NCBI GenBank assembly: GCA_003153335.1
Contig: PLYG01000049.1
Span: 1-19,136, forward strand
DNA: 19,136 bases
Source: Betaproteobacteria bacterium
Lineage (GTDB): Bacteria; Pseudomonadota; Gammaproteobacteria; Burkholderiales; Casimicrobiaceae
Direction: 5' to 3'
Shown here: in pieces, positions 15,006-19,136 of the stretch
Layout of the letters: the number at the start of each line of letters is the position of its first letter
How positions within the stretch are numbered: position 1 is the first letter of the stretch
Position numbers and translations under genes: made by a program
Notes under the pieces: model-generated
Database searches by the model: none
What the model was told of the DNA's origin: nothing
What the model saw: only the letters and a program-made list of their open reading frames with translations

Positions 15006-15677
15006 TCAGCGCAAGCCGGAGATATACTCGGCCACGGCTTTCATTTCGCGGTCGCTCATTTTGGCGGCGACCGTGGCCATGATCTTGCCCTGCACGTCTT
15101 CCACCACCCTGCCATCGGCGCCCTTGATCTCGCCGCCGCGATCGCCTTTGACAAAACCCTGCAACTGCGCATACGTGTAGTCAGCGTATTGTCCGGCGAG
15201 ACGCGGATACTGGGCCGGCAAGCCAGCGCCCGTCGGCGAATGACAGGACGCGCACGCCGGCAAACCGCTTTTGGAATTGCCGCCACGGTAGATCTTCTGG
15301 CCAGTCTCGGCCAATGACTCGTCCTTCGCGGCGCCCGGCTTGGGCTTCTTTTCGAAGAAATAGGCGCCCAGCGCTTTTGCGTCCTCGGCGCTAACGGTTG
15401 TAGCCATCGCCGCCATCACTGGATTTTTGCGCAGCCCCTGCTTGTAATGATCCAGCTGCAGCGCTATGTACTCTGCATGCTGCCCGGCGAGGTGCGGGTT
15501 GGCGGAAGCCGCCGACACACCCTCCGCGCCATGGCACGCGGCGCAGACCTGGGTGACGATCTGCTGCGCTTTGGCCAGGTCCGGCTTGGGCGGACTGCCT
15601 GTCTGGGCAATGCCTTGATACGCCGACAGCGCAAGCGCATGGCCCGCTACCGCGGCGAGCAGCCGACCTCGATTCAT
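15006..15677 (-). CDS. Diheme cytochrome c4
   Basis: Periplasmic two-heme electron carrier of the cytochrome c4 family, 223 aa, usually donating to terminal oxidases. An N-terminal signal peptide (about 1-24) precedes two similar heme domains. The heme-binding motifs are Cys-Ala-Ala-Cys-His (45-49) and Cys-Ala-Ser-Cys-His (142-146). Candidate axial Met ligands are Met88/Met91 in domain 1 and Met200/Met207 in domain 2. His-Leu-Ala-Gly-Gln-His-Ala-Glu-Tyr and Arg-Leu-Ala-Gly-Gln-Tyr-Ala-Asp-Tyr are the matching internal repeats. AAGGGAG 7 nt upstream of the ATG is a good ribosome binding site. It is divergent from engB and separated from the downstream MOSC gene by the repeat pair. Confidence 0.94.
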   Translation of the reverse strand: MNRGRLLAAVAGHALALSAYQGIAQTGSPPKPDLAKAQQIVTQVCAACHGAEGVSAASANPHLAGQHAEYIALQLDHYKQGLRKNPVMAAMATTVSAEDAKALGAYFFEKKPKPGAAKDESLAETGQKIYRGGNSKSGLPACASCHSPTGAGLPAQYPRLAGQYADYTYAQLQGFVKGDRGGEIKGADGRVVEDVQGKIMATVAAKMSDREMKAVAEYISGLR

Positions 15678-15696
15678 TCCGATACTCCCTTGAGTC

Positions 15697-15722
15697 GGCC
15701 GCTCGCCTTCCGCGGAGCGGCC
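15697..15722 (-). promoter_or_regulatory. Leader hairpin just upstream of the cytochrome c4 ribosome binding site
   Basis: GGCCGCTC and GAGCGGCC form a perfect 8-bp stem around a 10-nt loop. In the minus-strand transcript it ends 5 nt before the AAGGGAG ribosome binding site. It is not followed by a U-run, so it is not a terminator. It could protect the 5' end of the message or affect ribosome access. Confidence 0.4.
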
Positions 15723-15763
15723 TTGTGATCAAACGGTTCCATCAAATGCGTGCAGAACAGCTT

Positions 15764-15769
15764 ATTATA
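15764..15769 (-). promoter_or_regulatory. -10 box for the cytochrome c4 gene
   Basis: The minus strand reads a perfect TATAAT, with a predicted start near 15757 and a leader of about 80 nt that includes the hairpin at 15697-15722. No clear -35 is visible at 16-18 bp (CGAACG region). The plus strand at the same place reads TATTAT, which could serve engB. Confidence 0.45.
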
Positions 15770-15836
15770 GCGTGAACGCCGCGCTCCGTTCGTATCGCCG
15801 TGCTGCGGGATAATCAGGTTCGCCAGCATCAATGCC

Positions 15837-16448
15837 ATGTCCATATTCTCGAACGCCAATTACCTGCACACGGCGGCCAATCTGGAGCAACTGCCTCCGG
15901 AAGGTCCGCCGGAGATTGCCTTTGCAGGACGCTCGAACGCCGGCAAATCCAGTGCGATCAACGCTCTTGCGGGCCGGCGGCGCCTGGCGTTTTTCAGCAA
16001 GACCCCGGGCCGCACCCAGCAGATCAATTTCTTTGCTCTCAAGGACGGCGGCCTGCTGACGGATCTTCCGGGTTACGGCTATGCCAAAGTACCCATGTCC
16101 ATTCGGGGACAGTGGGAGGGTTTTCTGAGCGAGTATCTGCAGACCCGGCAATCGCTGATCGGACTGGCCTTGATGATGGATGCCCGCCATCCGCTGACGG
16201 AACTTGACTGGCGGATGCTCAACTGGTTCGTGCCCACCGGCAAGCCTATCCATATCCTGCTGACCAAGTCGGACAAACTTTCGCATGGCGTGGCCAAGAC
16301 GACGCTGGCCAACGTTCGGCGGGAACTCAGCCGTGCACCGCACACCACGGCGCAGCTGTTTTCCAGCACTACGGGGACGGGCATCGAGGAAGCCGAAAAG
16401 GTGTTCGGCGAGTGGCTGAAGAAGGCGCGCGAAACCCCGGTTGGCTGA
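15837..16448 (+). CDS. engB: Ribosome biogenesis GTPase EngB (YsxC/YihA)
   Basis: Essential TRAFAC-class GTPase needed for maturation of the large ribosomal subunit, cytosolic. The 203-aa protein has the P-loop Gly-Arg-Ser-Asn-Ala-Gly-Lys-Ser (31-38), the switch I Thr in Gly-Arg-Thr-Gln-Gln (58-62), the G3 motif Asp-Leu-Pro-Gly-Tyr-Gly (76-81), the G4 motif Thr-Lys-Ser-Asp and a G5-like Phe-Ser-Ser. These give the circularly ordered EngB signature. The start codon has only a weak Shine-Dalgarno sequence; GATAAT at 15809-15814 could be a -10. It is divergent from cytochrome c4 and upstream of hemB on the same strand, with a structured spacer. Confidence 0.96.
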   Translation: MSIFSNANYLHTAANLEQLPPEGPPEIAFAGRSNAGKSSAINALAGRRRLAFFSKTPGRTQQINFFALKDGGLLTDLPGYGYAKVPMSIRGQWEGFLSEYLQTRQSLIGLALMMDARHPLTELDWRMLNWFVPTGKPIHILLTKSDKLSHGVAKTTLANVRRELSRAPHTTAQLFSSTTGTGIEEAEKVFGEWLKKARETPVG

Positions 16449-16454
16449 ATGCTC

Positions 16455-16491
16455 AAAAAGAACCCCCCGGGCAAAGGGAATTGCCCGGGGG
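16455..16491 (-). terminator. Hairpin with U-tract on the minus strand, intrinsic-terminator-like
   Basis: CCCCCGGGCAA (16464-16474) and TTGCCCGGGGG (16481-16491) form an 11-bp perfect stem with a 6-nt loop. Read on the minus strand the stem is followed by GTTCTTTTT, the form of an intrinsic terminator. Read on the plus strand it is followed by CAAATGTG and would not terminate engB. The geometry suggests a transcript entering from the engB-hemB spacer on the minus strand. Confidence 0.45.
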
Positions 16492-16550
16492 CAAATGTGC
16501 CTTCGAATTCGTTCCTCGAAGGCGCCCGCTCAGGGAGGGAAAGCGGGCGG
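16455..16550 (-). ncRNA. Candidate structured small RNA in the engB-hemB spacer
   Basis: Three adjacent perfect hairpins are packed into about 90 bp. They are CGCCCGCT/AGCGGGCG (16523-16549, 11-nt loop), CCTTCGA/TCGAAGG (16500-16522, 9-nt loop) and the 11-bp terminator-like stem (16464-16491, 6-nt loop). On the minus strand two loops are C-rich (CCCTCCC and TTCCCT), could pair with Shine-Dalgarno sequences, and the RNA ends in a U-tract. On the plus strand the same loops read AGGGAGGGA and AGGGAA, GGA-in-loop forms that resemble CsrA/RsmA targets in a 3' or 5' UTR. No convincing promoter is seen on either strand, so the strand and even expression are uncertain. I cannot match it to a known family. 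Confidence 0.35.
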
Positions 16551-16739
16551 ACGATTCTCTCATCCGGCGAATTCGACCGGGGCCATCTCCAGAAAGTTCC
16601 TTGGTTGATGCCGCGTGCGGCGTAGGCTCTCCGCGCAAGGGGCCGGCCGCGGCCACCGCCACGGCGCCGTGCCGGCACCGATTCGGGCAGCGCACGTCAA
16701 CTTCACCATCACTTTCCCGTCAAAGCTGCGGTCAATTCT
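16551..16739. other. GC-rich spacer between the hairpin cluster and the hemB promoter
   Basis: About 190 bp with no credible gene. It holds several short palindromes (GCCGCGTGCGGC near 16610, GGCCGGCCGCGGCC near 16641, GGTGCCGGCAC-like sequence near 16670) that would fold in RNA, but no U-tract, start codon with a ribosome site, or longer repeat. Together with the hairpin cluster and hemB leader it makes a 372-bp gap between engB and hemB, unusually long for this dense region. Confidence 0.5.
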
Positions 16740-16768
16740 TTGCGCACGGACGCTAACTCACGGATAAT
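16740..16768 (+). promoter_or_regulatory. Candidate sigma70 promoter of hemB
   Basis: TTGCGC (16740-16745) and GATAAT (16763-16768) are separated by 17 bp. The -35 matches 3/6 and the -10 matches 5/6 of consensus. Transcription would begin near 16775, leaving a leader of about 46 nt before ATG 16821. This implies hemB can be expressed independently of engB. Confidence 0.4.
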
Positions 16769-16820
16769 CCGTTGCAACGACCCGATGCTTTGGCACACCT
16801 TGACACAGGCTCCTAGACCC

Positions 16821-17849
16821 ATGAACTTCGCCGGCCGCTTTCCCCAAACCCGCATGCGCCGCATGCGCCGCGACGATTTTTCCCGCCGGCTGATGCGCGA
16901 AAATCGCCTGACCCCGGATGATTTGATCTATCCGTGCTTCGTTTGCGATGGCACGGCCTGGGAAGAGCCGATCGCATCGCTGCCAGGAATCGCGCGCAAG
17001 AGCATAGACCTGCTGGTTCGCGATGCGCAGACCTGTGTCGAGTTGGGGATCCCGGCGATGGCACTTTTCCCAGTGGTTCCGGCTGCCGGAAAGACTGTAG
17101 CGGCCGAGGAGGCATGGAATCCCGAAGGGCTGGTGCCACGCACCGTACGGGAGCTCAAACGCCGGTTTCCGGATCTGGGAGTGATCACCGATGTCGCGCT
17201 CGATCCCTATACCAGCCATGGACAGGATGGCCTGATCGATGCCGGGGATCCGACTGCTTACGTATTGAACGATGAAACGATTGCGGCGCTGGTCAAGCAG
17301 GCAGTCTGCCACGCGTCCGCCGGGGCCGACATGGTGGCTCCGTCGGACATGATGGATGGCCGCATCGGAGCGCTGCGTAGCGCACTGGATGCAGCCGGAT
17401 ACCAGCGGACGCGCATTCTTGCCTACTCGGCCAAGTACGCGTCGAATTTTTATGGGCCGTTCCGCGACGCCGTGGGCTCGACCGCCAATCTTGGCGGTGG
17501 CGCGACTGCGGGGAACAAGTACACCTACCAGATGGATCCGGCCAATAGCGACGAAGCGTTGCGGGAAGTGCGTCTGGACCTGGACGAAGGCGCGGACATG
17601 GTGATGGTGAAACCCGGCCTTCCCTATCTGGATATCATCCGCCGCGTGAAAGACACTTTCGGTGCACCGACCGCGGTCTATCAGGTAAGCGGGGAATACG
17701 CGATGCTCAAGGCCGCCGCACAGAATGGCTGGCTGGATGAGCGCGCCTGCGTACTCGAAGTCCTGACCGCATTCAAACGGGCTGGCGCCGATGCAATCCT
17801 GACCTACTTTGCCATCACTGCCGCCCGGTGGTTACGCGAGAAGGACTGA
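16821..17849 (+). CDS. hemB: Delta-aminolevulinic acid dehydratase (porphobilinogen synthase)
   Basis: Condenses two 5-aminolevulinate molecules to porphobilinogen in heme synthesis, cytosolic, normally octameric. I chose ATG 16821 (342 aa) because Phe-Pro-Gln-Thr-Arg-Met-Arg-Arg-Met-Arg-Arg-Asp-Asp-Phe is the family N-terminus; the frame is open to 16740, but the extra 27 codons cover the promoter-like sequence. The substrate-binding lysines are Lys205 (Tyr-Ser-Ala-Lys-Tyr-Ala-Ser) and Lys264 (Val-Met-Val-Lys-Pro-Gly). The metal site reads Asp124-Val-Ala-Leu-Asp128-Pro-Tyr-Thr-Ser-His-Gly-Gln-Asp136. The three zinc cysteines of the Zn-type enzyme are Ala/Asp/Asp here, so it is the Mg-dependent type. 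There is no visible Shine-Dalgarno sequence. The gene is convergent with the next one, 24 bp away. Confidence 0.97.
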   Translation: MNFAGRFPQTRMRRMRRDDFSRRLMRENRLTPDDLIYPCFVCDGTAWEEPIASLPGIARKSIDLLVRDAQTCVELGIPAMALFPVVPAAGKTVAAEEAWNPEGLVPRTVRELKRRFPDLGVITDVALDPYTSHGQDGLIDAGDPTAYVLNDETIAALVKQAVCHASAGADMVAPSDMMDGRIGALRSALDAAGYQRTRILAYSAKYASNFYGPFRDAVGSTANLGGGATAGNKYTYQMDPANSDEALREVRLDLDEGADMVMVKPGLPYLDIIRRVKDTFGAPTAVYQVSGEYAMLKAAAQNGWLDERACVLEVLTAFKRAGADAILTYFAITAARWLREKD

Positions 17850-17873
17850 TTCCAGCTCGCTTCTAACCGGCTG

Positions 17874-18422
17874 TTAACCGACCAGCGCACGGAGTTCCGC
17901 GACTTTCTTGCGAACTCGATCATGCTTGCGGTTTCGGCGTTGGCCAACATCCTGTACGACCAACCGAACGGGTCCGGTTTCGCTGTCCACATGCATCGAC
18001 ACAGGGCCGGCGCCTGGCGCACGCCCAGGCACATGGGTGACGTCGATGCCGCGGTTGAGAAGCGCAATTTCGACGACCTTTGCATCATCCGCCAGAAGCT
18101 CAAGGCGAATTTCGCAGCCCGGATAGGCCCAATCTTCCGCGACGGGTCCAGTGAGCTCCGGCTCGAATTCCTCCAGTTTCTCCATCCATTGCAGGGCTTC
18201 TGCCCGGAGTTCATCCAGTAGCCCGGGCTGCTCATCGGCCAGGTATAACGCTGCGTATTCACGCAACGCGGCCTCCAGTTGGGTGCGATCCGGCAATCTG
18301 GCCCGTTCGCCCAGACCCAGTTGCCGTGCCGCCTTGCGCCGCGCGAACTGCCAGTCCGCAATGCCACTTTCGATGATCAGTGCGGCCGCTGCCTGGGCTA
18401 TCTGCTCACGTTCATTTGCCAA
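17874..18422 (-). CDS. Conserved-looking protein of unknown function, 182 aa
   Basis: I do not recognise a named family with certainty. From TTG 18422 the protein starts Leu(Met)-Ala-Asn-Glu-Arg-Glu-Gln-Ile-Ala-Gln-Ala-Ala-Ala. The N-terminal half is alpha-helical and charged, including Phe-Ala-Arg-Arg-Lys-Ala-Ala-Arg-Gln-Leu-Gly, which looks like a small nucleic-acid-binding or assembly helix. The C-terminal half is beta-rich (about 105-160) and ends in a basic helix with Arg-Arg-Asn-Arg-Lys-His-Asp-Arg. There is no signal peptide or membrane segment. The frame is open to 18524 with an ATG at 18467, but GGGGAAAG about 8 nt before the TTG and the poor protein character upstream favour TTG. 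It lies downstream of the penicillin-binding protein gene on the same strand and could share its transcript. Confidence 0.65.
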   Translation of the reverse strand: MANEREQIAQAAAALIIESGIADWQFARRKAARQLGLGERARLPDRTQLEAALREYAALYLADEQPGLLDELRAEALQWMEKLEEFEPELTGPVAEDWAYPGCEIRLELLADDAKVVEIALLNRGIDVTHVPGRAPGAGPVSMHVDSETGPVRLVVQDVGQRRNRKHDRVRKKVAELRALVG

Positions 18423-18581
18423 GCAATGTCTTTCCCCGGAGGTGTTCTGCCGGTCCGGAATCCGCCGCATCAACTGTGCGGGAATGCACACCCGGGCCGT
18501 ACCCCTGGCCCGCGCACCCGTCACTCCGAGCCCGGATTACATCACTTTCTGCTCCCGGATTTCGGGCCGAATGCATGCCGG

Positions 18582-19136
18582 TCATTGCGGCCGATCCACG
18601 GGCTGAAAGGGTGATCGAGGGGCGCTGAAACTGCGCTCGGGGGGTGATGCGGGCGGCGGCGGTGGGGGCGTCGGCCGCGTGACACTTGTCCCCAGAACCA
18701 CCGGGGCCAGCGGCGCAGGCCCCGGCACAGGCCACGGCACGGGCCACGGCACGGGCCCCGGCACGGGCCCCGGCACAGGCCACGGCGCGGGCGCCGGGCT
18801 AGCGGTCGTGATCGGCAACGAGCTTGGCGCGTCGCCTGGCGGAACCTGGGTAGGCAACAGCGGCATCGGCGGCGTTTCCCTAGGCGGAAATTCCTGAAAA
18901 AAGTAGTCCCCGCCTACCGCGATGACACCCTCGGGCGGTCGCAGCGGCTTTTCCGGCACGCCTTTGAGCACCTTGCCCATGTAGCCGATCCAGATCGGCA
19001 ACGCGCCCGTGGCGCCCGTCTCGTTGGCACCCAGCCCGCGTGGCTGGTCGAATCCGATCCATGCAATGCCGACCTGCGCGTAGTTAAAGCCACAGAACCA
19101 CGCGTCGATGTGATCGTTGGTGGTTCCCGTCTTGCC
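18582..19136 (-). CDS. Class A penicillin-binding protein (PBP1A-like), C-terminal end (5' part outside window)
   Basis: Bifunctional peptidoglycan glycosyltransferase/transpeptidase; only the last 184 residues are present. The open frame enters from the right edge exactly at the Lys-Thr-Gly box of the transpeptidase (Gly-Lys-Thr-Gly-Thr-Thr-Asn-Asp), then continues Ala-Trp-Phe-Cys-Gly-Phe, Trp-Ile-Gly-Phe-Asp-Gln-Pro and Ala-Leu-Pro-Ile-Trp-Ile-Gly-Tyr-Met, typical of proteobacterial PBP1A (mrcA/ponA). After Phe-Gln-Glu-Phe-Pro-Pro comes a proline-rich tail of about 100 residues, including Pro-Trp-Pro-Val and Pro-Gly-Pro-Val tetrapeptides encoded by a 12-bp tandem repeat, and a run of six prolines. 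The tail would be periplasmic and unstructured. The protein is anchored by an N-terminal segment outside the window. Confidence 0.92.
   Translation of the reverse strand, partial: GKTGTTNDHIDAWFCGFNYAQVGIAWIGFDQPRGLGANETGATGALPIWIGYMGKVLKGVPEKPLRPPEGVIAVGGDYFFQEFPPRETPPMPLLPTQVPPGDAPSSLPITTASPAPAPWPVPGPVPGPVPWPVPWPVPGPAPLAPVVLGTSVTRPTPPPPPPASPPERSFSAPRSPFQPVDRPQ
18712..18795 (-). repeat. 12-bp tandem repeat (7 units) inside the PBP tail
   Basis: Seven consecutive 12-base units of the form GGCACRGGCCMC on the plus strand (units starting at 18712, 18724, 18736, 18748, 18760, 18772 and 18784; the outer ones are diverged). On the coding minus strand the core units encode Pro-Trp-Pro-Val or Pro-Gly-Pro-Val. 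The period is a multiple of three, so unit gain or loss would keep the reading frame and only change tail length. Confidence 0.85.

Noticed and set aside
14181..15317. Long + strand open frame (378 codons) across the MOSC gene, the repeat pair and cytochrome c4
   Set aside because: It is antisense to two confident genes, runs through a repeat and has no domain signature.
16464..16491. Rho-independent terminator of engB on the plus strand
   Set aside because: On the plus strand the stem is followed by CAAATGTG with no U-run; the U-tract exists only on the minus strand.
16800..16805. TTGACA as the -35 box of hemB
   Set aside because: The matching -10 position would fall at or beyond the hemB start codon and no -10-like sequence is there; the TTGCGC/GATAAT pair upstream fits better.
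18712..18795. CRISPR-like or minisatellite non-coding array
   Set aside because: Units are 12 bp without spacers and lie in frame inside the PBP coding sequence, so it is a coding tandem repeat.

Overview
The window is chromosomal DNA from a GC-rich Gram-negative bacterium, most likely a betaproteobacterium. The evidence is a complete LPS inner-core and rhamnose pathway, a diheme cytochrome c4 gene divergent from engB-hemB, a Mg-type HemB, a DUF5648 domain, and the order pcm-like / rhodanese / tolC / waaA. Genes are tightly packed with many 1-4 nt start/stop overlaps. I see no tRNA, rRNA, CRISPR array, insertion sequence or phage gene. Most of the window is ordinary core genome; no multi-gene system unknown to me is evident.

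Left part (1-4391, + strand): the C-terminal two thirds of an RND efflux permease, then a transcription unit encoding a PIMT-like methyltransferase, a single-domain rhodanese and a TolC-family outer membrane channel. A strong extended -10 promoter overlapped by a perfect 13-bp TetR-type palindrome lies at the head of that unit. The tolC operon may therefore be co-controlled with the pump.

Envelope region (4372-11970): waaA and waaC (- strand, ATGA-coupled) make the Kdo-heptose inner core. Divergently, a WaaE/KdtX-like glycosyltransferase is ATGA-coupled to a UDP-glucuronate-4-epimerase-like gene, followed by rmlB-rmlA-rmlC-rmlD, the full dTDP-L-rhamnose pathway. Together they build LPS core and rhamnose-containing surface polysaccharide.

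Middle (12079-15677): a secreted lysyl-endopeptidase-like protease fused to a DUF5648 module, ending tail to tail with a MOSC-domain gene (- strand). An inverted pair of REP-like hairpins follows, then a diheme cytochrome c4 gene (- strand) with a structured leader.

Right part (15837-19136): engB and hemB (+), separated by about 370 bp with three consecutive hairpins, a candidate structured RNA or sRNA. An unrecognised 182-aa protein gene (-) follows, then the C-terminal end of a class A penicillin-binding protein (-) whose periplasmic tail contains a 12-bp tandem repeat encoding Pro-Trp/Gly-Pro-Val.

The observations most worth a second look are the engB-hemB intergenic RNA structure, the Lys-C-like protease with DUF5648, the TetR-type operator before pcm-rhd-tolC, and the repeat-expanded PBP tail.
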